A stretch of 64,000 nt of DNA, taken from contig CM073891.1 in NCBI GenBank assembly GCA_037176705.1, positions 91,346,327 to 91,410,326 on the forward strand, in the 5' to 3' direction. Shown here piece by piece: positions 1-10,146 of this stretch; within the stretch, counting starts at the first letter, position 1; every line of letters begins with the position of its first letter. Position numbers and translations under genes: made by a program. Below the pieces are notes generated by a model. It ran no database searches, had not been told where the DNA came from, and was given only the letters and a program-made list of their open reading frames with translations. Source of the DNA: Molossus alvarezi. Taxonomy: Eukaryota > Chordata > Mammalia > Chiroptera > Molossidae.

Positions 1-1186
1 TATTTTACCTGGGCCTGGCATAGCTGTGCTTTCTTCCATGAGGCCCGGTACCCTGCCTTTGTTAGCAGTTCAAGGAGCTGGCAGGTACCCTCCCAGCACT
101 GGTCCAATGTGGGGGTGGCTAGTAGGAGATCATCTACCTATTGAAGCAGAACTAGGTCCGTTTCTGTATCAGTAAACGGTTTTAAGTCTCTGGCCAGGGC
201 CTCTCCGAAGAGAGTGGGTGAATTCTTAAATCCAGTGGCAATCTGGTCCAGGTCAGTTGGGTCTTTGCCACAGTGTGGGGGTCTTCTCATTTGAAAGCAA
301 AGAGTGGTTGGCTCACCTTCGCAAGTCAGAGGCAGAAAAAGGTGTCCTTCAAGTCCAAACAGGTGAACCGAGTCGCCTCCAGTGGGAGCTGGCTGAGGAG
401 CGTGTATGGGTTCGGTTCCACAGGGTGCAGTGCAATTGTTGCCTCGTTCACTGCTTGCAGGTCCTGTACCGGCCTGTATCCGCTCTCATCTGGCTTCTTC
501 ACGGGCAGCAGGGGAGTGTTCCAGGGGGACTGGCCTGGGACAAGTATACCTTCCCTCAGATGCTTCTGGATGACCTCTGTGATGCCTAGCCTGGCCTTCC
601 TGGGGATGGGGTACTGGCGGATCTGTTTCAGTCCAGCTCCCAGCTTCAGTTCTATAATTATAGGTGGATGGTTCCCTGCCAATCCTGACACATTGTCTTC
701 TGCCCAGACCTTTGGGTATCTCTATTAAAGGTCAATCCCCCTTCCCTCTGTGGGCTCCCGTTGGCCTTCCTCTGCGTCCTTATATAGTCGATATTCTTCT
801 TCCCAGGGAACTAAGACTGCTATGGAGTGTGGGGTGCCAACTTGTAAGTGAGCCTCTCCCGATGGGAGAAAGGAGATCTGGGCTCCTAGCTCAGAAAGCA
901 GGTCGCGTCCCAGGAGTGGAACCGGGTACTCCGGCATGTACAGGAATTCGTGCTTTACCTCGTGGTCCCCGAGTTCTACAGTTTGGGCTTGACAAAACTG
1001 TTTGGGGCCACTAGGCTGTCCAGTGGTGCCAATGACAGAGATCTCGCGCCCTGAGGGAGGTGCAACCATGGTCATTACTACTGAATGTTCTGCCCCAGTA
1101 TCTACCAAAATGAGGAGGGTTTGGCCCCCTACTGTCATTTGGACCATGGGCTCATGAGGGACGAGGTGTAGTAAGCCTGGTCTCCC
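1..1186 (-). pseudogene. ERV pro-pol remnant (protease and reverse transcriptase, running off the window)
   Basis: Broken pol of a gammaretrovirus-like endogenous retrovirus. The protease frame (1147 down to 725) carries the aspartic protease motif LVDTGAEHSVV and a later LLGRDLL. It lies in the same frame as gag, directly after the gag amber codon, so readthrough expression is implied. Two adjacent stops (TAA 725-727, TAG 722-724) then separate it from the reverse transcriptase N-terminus (691 down to 326), recognised by SPWNTPLLPVKKP, YRPVQDLQAVN and the motif-A stretch LDLKDTFF. A TGA at 326-328 and frame changes further on (LTWTRLP near 240-260, then a shift) break the palm. The codon just before the catalytic VDD is TAG (138-140), so the catalytic tyrosine position is lost. 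RNase H, integrase and env would lie left of the window. A dead copy. Confidence 0.93.
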
Positions 1187-1189
1187 CTA
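1187..1189 (-). promoter_or_regulatory. gag amber codon, likely gag-pol readthrough site
   Basis: The nucleocapsid frame ends in TAG and the same frame is open through the whole protease, with purine- and G-rich sequence immediately 3' of the stop. Gammaretroviruses make Gag-Pol by amber readthrough aided by a downstream pseudoknot. The arrangement is seen directly; a functional pseudoknot is inferred only. Confidence 0.7.
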
Positions 1190-2749
1190 CTCCGAGTCTA
1201 GGCCTGCCAGACTGAGGATGGTAGGTGCCTGGGTCTCAGGTCCCAATTGCCTATCTGCCTGTCTTTTCTTCTTTCGGTTGGGACACTCTCTTTTCCAGTG
1301 TCCCCTTCCTTTGCAGCATGCACATTGGTCTGATTCCCCACTCCAGGGTGCAGGCTTGTTCTTTCTTCCTGGCCGCCAGCCTTTCCTGGGTGGCAGGGGC
1401 TTTCCTAGCACAGCTGCTAGGAGGGCTGCCTTTTCTCCATTCTTTTTTGAGCCTCCAAATTGGCTGCCTCCTCTCTGTTATTGTATACCTTTTGGCAATC
1501 TCTATTTGTTGGCTTATGTTTATTCTGGCAAAGCCCTCAAGTTTCTGAAGCTTCTTCCTGATGGCTGAGGCTGATTGGGGGATGAATGGCATGTTGACCA
1601 TTCTCTGGTTGTCTGGCCCTTCAGGATCGAACAAGGTATATCTCTGATAGGCCTCACACAGACATTTGTAAAAATCCTCAGGACATTCCTCAGGCCGCTG
1701 AGTCACATTAGCTACCTTTGACATGTTAGTAAGCCGATGGGCCCCCACCCAGATTCCACGGAGAAGGGCATCCCTGCATCTCTGAAGTGCGGCCCTTCCT
1801 TCTCCTGAGTGGTGGTCCCAGTCAGGTTGGGCCTCAGGTGCTGCTGCTCTTGCCCATTGGACTGGGTCTAAAGTGCCCATGGGTGCCATGGACTCTAGAC
1901 CATGGTGGGCTTCCTGGAGAATGCGCCTTCACTCCTTCATGTTGAACAGCATGAGAAGTAGCTGTCGGCAGTCATACCAGGTCGGACGATGTGTCTGCAT
2001 GATGGATTCCATAAGGTCAATAAGGGCCTGGGGTTTCTCCGAGTAGGACTGAGTATGGTGCTTCCCGTTTAAGAAATCAGTGGTGGTGAATGGTTGGTAA
2101 TAAATGATGATCCATCCTGGCTGCTCCGTACCACCTGGCCCAATTTGTGGCGGGGCCTGGGTCTCCCTGAGAGGTATCTGGAGTGGCTGCTGTTGCCGGC
2201 ACCTTGTAGAGACTGGGGAGGCTGGGGGCACTTCTGGGGCTGGTGAGGCAGATGGCAGTGGAGTGTCAATTTGGGGGGCCCGGGAGACCGTCTCAGGAGC
2301 ATAAGTGGATGGGCGGTTTTTCCTCTGGGTCTCCTTTGAGAATGGAGCGTCGGCGTGCCTCCTTAGATTGAGCCACAAGGATGTGGGCAGAGACTGCTCA
2401 TGTTTGGCAAGGTGAGGTCTTTTCCTTTGTTTCAGTTACCCCTGACAATTTTGGCTTCTTCCCAATAGAGCGTTGGAACCACCTTAGCATGTCCTGAGCT
2501 AGTTCCTGACATTTATCTATGTAGATATCCCAGTCTGAGTGTCCTGGCCTCCCTGTTACTGTCAGATGTCCTGCCCATATAATTCCTAGGTTGAGGGTTC
2601 CCTCAGGGGGCCAGCCTACCCCAAAACTAGGCCATTAGGCTGAACAGAATGTTTCTAATTGGTTCAGGGTCATGCTCGGATCCTGGCCCTGGGACCAATC
2701 AAAATTCTGCAACATGCAGTTCGAGTACTGTTGATGGGCCTCCTCCCAT
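1187..2749 (-). pseudogene. ERV gag remnant (matrix, capsid, nucleocapsid)
   Basis: Degenerate gammaretroviral gag of about 520 codons, a usual length. The likely start is the ATG at 2747-2749 in a strong ACCATGG context, followed by glycines (MGGGPS), suiting N-myristoylation. The matrix part shows GWPPEGTL near 2600. The capsid part (about 2130-1480) has the YYQPFTTTDFLN segment and the major homology region (EECPEDFYKCLCEAYQRYT). The nucleocapsid has one CX2CX4HX4C zinc knuckle (CACCKGRGHWKREC). Lesions: an early in-frame TGA after VAEF, a frame change between about 2380 and 2570, TGA at 1929-1931, and a frame change near 1411-1440. Gag ends at TAG 1187-1189 with pro following in the same frame. 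Confidence 0.93.
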
Positions 2750-3406
2750 GGTGTCTCCTCTTGTAATGGCGCAGACAGACGAGGGGTGGGGATTTTTGGT
2801 TCACTCGCCTGGCTGCTCCCTTCACAGGTATTTAGGTGTCTCTTAGCTTTGGCAGCTTAGTCCAAACCCCTGACTCGGATCAGGTTTGCAGGGAGGAACT
2901 GTGTCCCCCAGAACCTGATACTGCTCTGAGCCATATGAGGTCACCATGGTATCACAGGTTGGGGCCCACTCAGACTCCGTAGGCTTGCACCGGTGGAGCC
3001 ACACAGACACTCACGCTCACTCAAGCACTGACATTCAACTGAGTTTAGACATGCCCTCCCATTAGGGCTCGTCCTACCTGGCAGCCGGAAGGCCTGAGAG
3101 GTGACCAGTCTCTCCTTCCACCTCAAGGGGGGGCCTGTGCTCGGGCTCCTGGTCCCCGGGGCACTCACCGGTCCTGAAGCTGCATAGTCCCTGAAGCTGC
3201 ACAGTCCCTGAAGCTGCACAGTCCCTGAAGCTGGTCCTGTTCTTTTCCCCCTGGCAGCCCGGGTGGTGTGTGAACCTCCCCGACAGCTGGCCGTGGAGCA
3301 GGCAGGGACCGGAAATGGCCAGGGCGCACTTCCCTCAGTCACAGGGGTCCATGGAGCGCCTGCGGGGCCACCTCGCCAGTGGCAATCGCCTGCTCGTGTG
3401 AGTCAT
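2750..3406 (-). other. ERV 5' leader (between primer-binding site and gag)
   Basis: About 660 bases of GC-rich untranslated sequence between the primer-binding site and the putative gag ATG, where packaging signals normally lie. Long frames here read both ways and look like chance frames in GC-rich DNA. A four-unit 17-bp tandem repeat sits at 3172-3232. Confidence 0.75.
3172..3232. repeat. 17-bp tandem repeat, four units, in ERV leader
   Basis: The unit CCCTGAAGCTGCACAGT recurs with period 17 (core CCTGAAGCT at 3173, 3190, 3207 and 3224). The first unit has one C-to-T change and the last is partial. It lies in the retroviral leader. It may be a replication-slippage expansion; a role is unknown. 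Confidence 0.9.
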
Positions 3407-3424
3407 TTTCTGGTCAGGGAACCA
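3407..3424 (-). promoter_or_regulatory. ERV primer-binding site, tRNA-Glu type
   Basis: On the minus strand the 18-mer TGGTTCCCTGACCAGAAA lies three bases after the LTR end (TTAACA). It matches the complement of the 3' end of mammalian tRNA-Glu at 16 of 18 positions, judged from known tRNA sequence. Glu priming is characteristic of HERV-E-like class I elements. The two differences are both G-to-A. Confidence 0.85.
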
Positions 3425-3427
3425 AAA

Positions 3428-3680
3428 TGTTAAGGAAAGGACTCAGACAGAACACCAGAGGAAGCGAAGAGGTTCCTTTGTTTACACATGCGGACCCAGA
3501 GGAGGCAGTCTCCAAATCCTGGGCCCCAAGTTGTAGGCCGCGCCTAGCTTTATAGTGGCTGGGCGGACATTCTTTAGGTACAAAAGTGGTAAGCAACCTA
3601 CAGAAGCAGGAAGCAAGAGGTCATGTCATTTCTACGATGGTGGCTCAATTAAAATGGTGATTTACTTCCTCTGTCAGTCA
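3428..3680 (-). repeat. ERV 5' LTR (5' limit uncertain)
   Basis: The 3' edge is firm: TTAACA, then TTT, then the primer-binding site. On the minus strand a TATA box (CTATAAAGC) lies at 3547-3555. The upstream edge is placed at a TG at 3680 by eye. The resulting 253 bp is short for a class I LTR, so the LTR may be truncated or extend further right. The partner LTR is outside the window. Confidence 0.65.
3547..3555 (-). promoter_or_regulatory. TATA box of the ERV LTR
   Basis: CTATAAAGC on the minus strand, about 120 bases before the LTR end, a usual U3 position. Transcription would start near 3520. Whether it is active is unknown. Confidence 0.6.
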
Positions 3681-3837
3681 AAGCCCCAAATAATGACAAT
3701 TTAAAGATAACTTATGAAGAACCATTATAAATTAATATTTCTCACCTTAAGAATATGCGTGAACAAAATAAGTAAGAAAATGAGATGGAAGGAAAAGGAT
3801 TCTGTTCATTGTAACATCCATACGCTGATGAAGTTTT

Positions 3838-4042
3838 ATTTATTTTTATTTTTTATCCTCACCCAAGGACACTTTTGCATTTATCTTCAAATAGAGTGGG
3901 AGGGAGAGAGAGAAAGAGAAACATCGATGTGAGAGAGACACATCTAGCAGTTGTCACCCACACGATCCCATCCGGGGCTGAACCCAGGACTCTCTGGTCT
4001 GCCAGCAAGCACTCTAACCATTGAGCCAAACCAGCCAGGGCA
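3838..4042 (-). mobile_element. Ves SINE, long-tailed form
   Basis: The tRNA-like head lies at the right end (reverse complement of GAGCCAAACCAGCCAGGGC), the body has a CT/GA-rich tract, and the A-tail is at the left as T-rich DNA. Direct repeats of TA(C/T)GCTGATGAAGTT at 3821-3835 and 4043-4057 are the target duplication. The right repeat is shared with the neighbouring L1. Confidence 0.92.
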
Positions 4043-4057
4043 TATGCTGATGAAGTT

Positions 4058-4348
4058 GGGTTTTTTTTTATTAATTTGTTTTTGTTACAGATGTTTCTCC
4101 TTTTTCCCTCATTGACACCCTCCTCCCCATTCTCCGGCCCCATCCCCAACTTTGTTGTTTATGTTCATTGGTCATGAATACATGCATGTAAGTTCTGTGG
4201 TTTATCTCTTCCTCTCCCAACCTCCCTCCTCTGAGGTTTGTCAGTCTGTACCCCACCTCTATGTCTCTGGGTCAATTTAGTTAATCAGTTTTAGTTCATT
4301 ATATTCCACAAATAAGTGAGATCATGTGATGTTTGTCTTTCTCTGCTT
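4058..4348 (-). mobile_element. L1 3' end, 5'-truncated (bat L1 lineage)
   Basis: The reverse complement of the L1 3' untranslated region: T-rich tail, then GTTACAGATGTTTCTCC, the C/T-rich tract, and the sequence upstream of it. The same 3' end recurs at 15207, 19588, 34059, 43429, 50037 and 58918. The target duplication TATGCTGATRAAGTT is at 4043-4057 and 4349-4363. Confidence 0.9.
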
Positions 4349-4581
4349 TATGCTGATAAAGTTTTAATTAATTTGCAACACAACCTGCTGGGATTTTTTT
4401 TTTTTTTTTTGTAAGCTTTCTTTTTAAAGTTTTAATACCATGTGTTCTCCAGTGTTCTATTACCAATGCCCTAGATCACATTTTAGCTTTTGGAAAGTTT
4501 GTGATTTAAGTTCAGTATAAATAGATATAAAGAAGAAAAGTGGGGAAAGAATAATTGACAAATCTTCACCTTCATCTAAAG

Positions 4582-4755
4582 CAGTGTTCTCAACATTGAC
4601 CGAACATTGGAATCACTTAAAGAATTTCAATGTTACTGATGATTGAGTATCAGCCCCCAAATTCTTATTTAATTGATTTGGGTGTGACTAGGCATCAAAA
4701 TCTTTAAAAGTTCCCCCAAGTAATTCTAATGTGCAACCGATTTTGAAAACCACTG
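4582..4755. mobile_element. MER5A-like non-autonomous hAT (Charlie) transposon
   Basis: Begins CAGTGTTCTCAA and ends TTGAAAACCACTG, with internal ATTGGAATCACTT and GTAATTCTAATGTGCA, which are hallmarks of the MER5 group. At 174 bp it is near the usual MER5A length. Flanking 8-mers (ATCTAAAG and ATCAGTCC) are only weakly alike, as expected of an ancient insertion. Confidence 0.85.
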
Positions 4756-4825
4756 ATCAGTCCAGAAAAAGTAGGAAGAAAGATGTAAGAAATAGATAAT
4801 AGTTTTAAAAAATCATTAAAAAACA

Positions 4826-5073
4826 GCCCAGGCCAGTTTGGCTCAGCGGTTAGAGCATTGGCCTGTGGTCCAGAGAGACTGGGGTTTGGTTCCCACTAGG
4901 GGCACATATCTCAGTTGCAGTTTGTCCCTGGCCCTGGTTAGGTCGTGCGGGTGGCAGCCACTCAATGTGTCCCTTTCACATCGATGTTTCTCTCTCTCTC
5001 TTCCTCTTTCTCCCTCCCACTTTACCTGAACAAAAAAATAGAAAATGTCCTCGGGTGAGGATAAAAAAAAATA
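4826..5073 (+). mobile_element. Ves SINE, long-tailed form
   Basis: The tRNA-like head has A box TGGCTCAGCGG and B-box region GGTTTGGTTCCC. The body contains ACATCGATGTTTCTC and a CT tract, and the tail begins with hairpin TCCTCGGGTGAGGA (5048-5061). The 11-bp target duplication ATTAAAAAACA is perfect at 4815-4825 and 5074-5084. Confidence 0.96.
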
Positions 5074-5084
5074 ATTAAAAAACA

Positions 5085-6984
5085 AACAAAAGGAAAAACT
5101 TAATTCATTAGATTATTTCGTTTCTCTGACATTAACAGAGACAGAAATTTTTGTTTATTATGTTCATTTTAGGCTTGAGGCAATAGATAAAATGGCACTA
5201 AAAGCAAGATTTCCATGCCTTATTATTCAATTTTTTAATTCAACTTAAGAAGTAGTCACTAAATAACCTGTTATCTGCAAAGAACTGATTTAGTACTATA
5301 GAACATTCAAAGATGAGTAAGATCTGGTTCCCTTTCTCAAGTAGCATATAAACAAGTGAAAAGTTAGTTAAGTCAAATAGAGTCATAAGTTGCAAATAAA
5401 TCAGACCTGGTCAAGAAGCTAAGGGCTTCATAAACAGCAAAAACATGTCCCAAAGTTGTCACACCAAAGTTATAACATCAATTTTAACAATAGCATTAGC
5501 CCATAGACACAAATCACCAAGTCTGATTAAGCCAAAGAACGTGGAGAAATGAGGCATTAGCTGATGAATTAGATTTGTATGGTCTGCCAGACTGGGAGCT
5601 AAGAGATGTCTTTTGTCGAAGCATAGGATCTAAGATCTAAAATGGTCAGCTAAAAGTCTTATTCTCCTGAACCTACCTGTAATAGAGTTTCGTAGGTGTC
5701 AATGAGCTTTTTTCAATTCAAACTGAGATCAGAGTTATTAATAATCAGTTAAATGAGTTTTAGATTTGCCTTGAGCTTGTCAGATGAATTTTACCCGGTA
5801 AAATCTGTCTCATTATGTCAGCATGCATAATTTTCTGACTTATGAGGCAAACATTCACAATGTGTGTGTGTGTGTGTGTGTGTGCGTGTGTTTACATATA
5901 TGTTTATGTGTTACACTACTTATGGGAGAATTACAACAGAAAGACTCCATAGCTTTTCTCCACTCAAGCCTACTTCACTTAGCATCAGCCTGCTTTCTGG
6001 GCACTGTCAGAGGACCTGGGAATCAGAATATCCCTATATTCCCATCAAGCTTTGCAAATATATAGTCAAAGCTTCCTGTGCTCTAGAGTGAAATCTGTTT
6101 TTTGTTTTGTTTTTTTCATTCTGTCTTAAAAAGCAAATTCATAAAAGCTATTCAGCAAATGTTGGAACACTTACTCCTTTAGACGTGACAACTTTTAAAT
6201 TACTTGTAAGAATGCTGATTATGTCACTCAGTACTTCTTGGTTGGGGGAGGAGAGTGCACATTTGCATGTGGGGTTCTCAGAGCCATAAATATTTAAATT
6301 ACTTCATGGAGTGAGCAGTTGACAAAACAAAGCTGTGGGTCTCAGAGCAGCTTCTCTTGGCTCCTGGATGAGCAGGTGGGGTGGTTTTCCAGACACAAAT
6401 GATTATATTGTCTTACCCTTCAGATTCACTTGGCAGTTCTCTTGTGAGACAGGGATAAATGGTGTGGAGCCAGATCTGATGTCTCCTTTATAAGATTTTC
6501 ATAAAATTTGGAAGAGTGATGGGTGTCAGGGGCCAAAGATTGCAAAACTAAAAACACTGCTCATTGGCAAGATGACCTTAAGCAGCAAAATCATCTCATC
6601 TCTGATGGTACAAAAGCACACCTTTGGGATGTGCACATGGACTATAATTCTCTGTTGTTTTCTCACCCATGACAAAGCTCAGAAGATTTTTTTATTTTTT
6701 ATTGTTGCTTTACTTTTATGGTGCCCAGCCCCTCTGGATTTCAATTCATAGGAAAATCAACGATCTGCTGTTGCATGTGGTGCACTGTCAGGGATATATT
6801 ATGTAGTGCACAGAATTGACAAGGTTTTCAGAATTTCAAAACCAAGCAATTATTACAAGTATTGAGAAGGATAGGTCTCTCATGTTTGGTAATCATCTTC
6901 AGCAGTATAGCCAGCACAATTTTCCTAAAAGTCATAGTGTGAAAAGTGAGTTTGTTTATATAGGCTCTAAAATCCATGTAGACG
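5085..6984. other. no recognised gene; unclassified DNA with a TG microsatellite
   Basis: AT-rich sequence without a convincing open frame or a repeat I can name. The region near 5230-5350 vaguely recalls an old interspersed repeat but is too decayed to classify. The only clear item is the TG run at 5861-5891. Confidence 0.5.
5861..5891. repeat. (TG)n microsatellite
   Basis: An almost pure TG run with one C interruption. It creates spurious VCVCVC frames. Confidence 0.95.
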
Positions 6985-7205
6985 AGCAAAATCCAAGAAT
7001 AACAAAGACAATATTCAAATAGAACAAGAAGAGAAATTTGTCCTAACAGACACAGAAGCTCAATGTATATCTCTAATAATCCAGAGAGTATGGTACTGGT
7101 GCAAGGAGAGAAAAATAGAACAATTGAACAGAATTAAGAGCCCAGAAACAGACTCAAGCATATTTGGAATTTAAATATATAATAGAGAAGGCACAGCAAA
7201 TCACT
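6985..7205 (+). mobile_element. old L1 ORF2 fragment
   Basis: Plus-strand remnants of L1 ORF2: AATAACAAAGACAATATTC and, later, ATGGTACTGGTGC with AGAGCCCAGAAACAGACTC, all typical of the region downstream of the RT domain. Heavily decayed, with indels and no open frame. Confidence 0.65.
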
Positions 7206-7404
7206 ACTCATTAGACATCTCAGCTCCTGAAGGCCTCTCTAGAGTTCTTGCCACTCCGCAGCCCCCATAGTCCTTCTCACATCAGAGCAAATTACTTTTT
7301 CTATGACAGACACAGAATTTCTCTCATGCTTTGAATCTATTTCTTGAAGAAAAGCTTATTTCCTTTTAAAGACTCACCTGATTAGGTCAGACTCACTCAA
7401 GATA

Positions 7405-9556
7405 AATTCATTTCTTTCTTTTCTACAATGGGGTATAATTGACAAAATTGCAATATATTTAAAGTGTGCAATGTAATAATTTGATAAGTATATACAATTT
7501 GAAAAAATTCCCACTGTGTAGTTTGTAAACACATCCACCATATTTACTTATCCACGATAGTTATCATGCTATACATTAGATCCTCCGATCTCATTCTTCT
7601 TATAATAAAAAGTGTATATCACTTTACCAATTTCTCCCTATTTGCCCTCTTCCCTGTGCTGGTGAACAGCATTCTACTTTCTGTTTCTATGTGTTCGACT
7701 TTTGTTTTTCATTTGTCCATTTTTCTTTTAGAGTCATCATGTAAGTGATGCCATGCAGTATTTGTCTTTCTCTATGTGGCTTATTTCACTTAGCATAATG
7801 TTCTCCAGGTTCATCCATGTTTTCACAAATGACAGTATTTCCTTCTTTTTAAGGGTGGATAGTATTTCACTGAATCTATGTACCACATTTTTAATCCATT
7901 TATTTATTGATGGACAATTAGGTTGTTTCCGCACCTTGGCTGTTGTGAATAATGTTGCAATGAACTTGAGAGTGCAGATATTTTTTTTCTAGACAGTGAT
8001 TTCATTTTCTTTGAATATATACCCAGAAGTAGGATTGCTGGGTCATATAGTAGTTCTGTTTTCTTTAGGAACCTCCATACTGTTTTCCATAGTAACTGTA
8101 CCAGCTAACATTCCTACCAACAATATACAAGGATTCCCTTTTCTCCACATCCTTTGCAGCATTTATCTCTTGTCTTTTTGATAACACATTCTAATAGATG
8201 TCAGGTGATATGTCATTGTGGTTTTGATTTGCATTTTTCAGATAATTAGTGGTGTTGAACACCTTTCACGTCCCTGTTGGCCATTAATATGTCTTCTTTG
8301 GAAAAATGTATATTCAAGTCCTTTGTCTATTTTTTTTATTGACTTATTTTAATTAATTTATTTTTTGTTATTGATTTGTATGGATTCCTTGTATATGTTG
8401 GATATTAACCCCTTATAGGATATGTGGTTTGCAAATAGTTTCTCCCATACATAAGTTACCTTTTAATTTTTTGTTGTTGTACTTTTCCTTTGCTAAGCAT
8501 AAGCTTTTCAGTTTTATGTAGACTCACTTGTTTATTTTTGCTACTGTTATCAAATCCAAAAAAAAAAAAAAAAATCATTGCTAAGACCAATGTCAAGGAG
8601 TTTACTCCCTATGTTTTCTTCCAGGAGTTATACACTTTTAGATCTTACATTCAAGTCTTTAATTCACGTCGAGTTGATTTTTTGTGTATGGGATAAGATA
8701 GGGACCAGTTTTATTCTTTTGCATGTGGCTATCCAGTTTTCCCACTACCACTTATTTAAAAAACTATTCTTTTCTTATCGTATATTCTTCACTTCTTTGT
8801 CAAAAATTGACCAAATATACATGGTTTATTTCATGGGTCTTTGTTTTGTTCTATTGATCTATGTGCCTGGTTTTAGGTCAATACCATACTGTTTTGGTTA
8901 CTATAGCCTTGTAAGATACTTTAAAATCAGAAAATGTGATGTCTTGAGATTTGTTCTTTTTTCTCAAGATTGATTTGGCTATTTGGGGTCTTTTGTAATT
9001 CCCCAGGCATTCCAAGAATGTTGAATAAAAGAACAGAGTGTGCATCCTTGTCTTGTTCCTGATCTTAAAGTAAAAGCCTTCAACTTTACACCATTAAGTA
9101 TGATATTAGCTGTGGGCTTGTCATAGATGGCCTTTATTATGTAGAGTATTGTTCCTTCTATATCCAATTTGTTGAAGTTTTTATCATGAAAAGATGCTGA
9201 ATTTTGTCAAATGCATTTTCTGCATGTATTAAGATGATTATATGATTTTAATATTTATTTTGTTAATGTAGCATATTATACATTAATTTACATGTGCTGA
9301 ACCATCTTTGCATCCTAGGAATAATCATAGTGTATGATTTTTTAAAAGTATTGTTAAATTTTGTTTGCTAATATTTTTTGAGAATTTTTGTAACTATGTA
9401 TTTTCATCAGGAATATTGGCCTGTAATTTTCTTCTTTTGTAATGTCCTTGTTTGACTATGGTATCAAAGAATGCTGGCCTTATAAAATAAGTTTTAAAGT
9501 GCTCCCTCTTCTTTAATTTTTTTGGAAGAGTTTGAGAAGAATTGGTATTAATTCTT
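7405..9556 (-). mobile_element. old L1 (L1M-type): 3' UTR and 3' part of ORF2
   Basis: The reverse complement of an ancient L1: a 3' UTR stretch (GGGTATAATTGACAAAATT, TTTAAAGTGTGCAATG), then decayed ORF2 read leftward. Recognisable are the segments opposite ACCCAGAAGTAGGATTGCTGGGTC and the RT-core region near 9030-9170. It is broken throughout and clearly older than the L1 at 15207. It continues at 10147 after an interruption. Confidence 0.85.
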
Positions 9557-10146
9557 CTTCTTTTTTTTTTCTTTTAATGAAAAGTAAGATTTATTTTAGA
9601 ATCAAAAGTCAGGAAGAAAATAAAAGATATAAATGCTCCACTACTGAGTTTACCCAAACATTCAAATTAGAGATATTAACAATTTTATAAATAATGAATA
9701 AAAATGTGTAGAACATGTAACACTCTTTCTTCATCTTTGCAACTACATTAACTTGATGCCAAGAGCAATAAAAGATATTACAAGAAAAAATACTGTGGAA
9801 CAATGTCTCTCAATAATTTAGGTGCAAAAAACTTTATCAATATTTTAGTAAATTCAATCCAGATATGCACGTAATAATACATTATGACATAGAGAGTTTA
9901 TTCCAGCAATTCAGGCTTCATGTAATAGTTTTATATTAATTAATGTTATTTACTATAGTTGCAAAAAGAAAATTATGGCATTAGTTGCAGAAAAACGTGT
10001 AACAAAATTCAACAATTTTTACTGATAAAAACTCTTAGCAAACAAAAAACGGAGGCAAATTTCTCAACTTGATCAAGGTAGAAAAATCTTTGCCTAACAT
10101 CACACTCAGTGGAGAAAAAAATGAAAACTTTCTTCATAACATTAGG
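9557..10146. mobile_element. insertion splitting the old L1; includes an inverted L1 ORF2 piece
   Basis: ORF2 homology stops near 9556 and resumes near 10147. The left part (about 9560-9900) reads on the minus strand as sequence with an AATAAA about 20 bases before an A-tail, like a retrocopied 3' end; its source is not recognised. The right part (about 9990-10140) matches L1 ORF2 on the plus strand. This fits an L1 with 5' inversion (twin priming) or two separate insertions. Precise junctions and a target duplication are not clear. Confidence 0.5.

Noticed and set aside
257..1014. Plus-strand open frames over the ERV
   Set aside because: They are antisense shadows of the minus-strand pro-pol frames, which carry the real protease and RT motifs.
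2941..3342. 133-codon minus frame in the ERV leader
   Set aside because: Low-complexity, GC-driven translation with no family motif, located between the primer-binding site and gag where no coding is expected.
4826..4910. Functional tRNA gene
   Set aside because: A and B boxes are present, but the sequence continues into the SINE body with an A-tail and target duplication, and the cloverleaf is not intact.
4838..5085. Frames inside Ves SINEs such as AQRLEHWP and AQLVEHCL types
   Set aside because: The same peptide recurs in several SINE copies because it translates the tRNA-like head; it is not a gene.
5823..6091. Cysteine/valine-rich frames
   Set aside because: Translation of the TG microsatellite.
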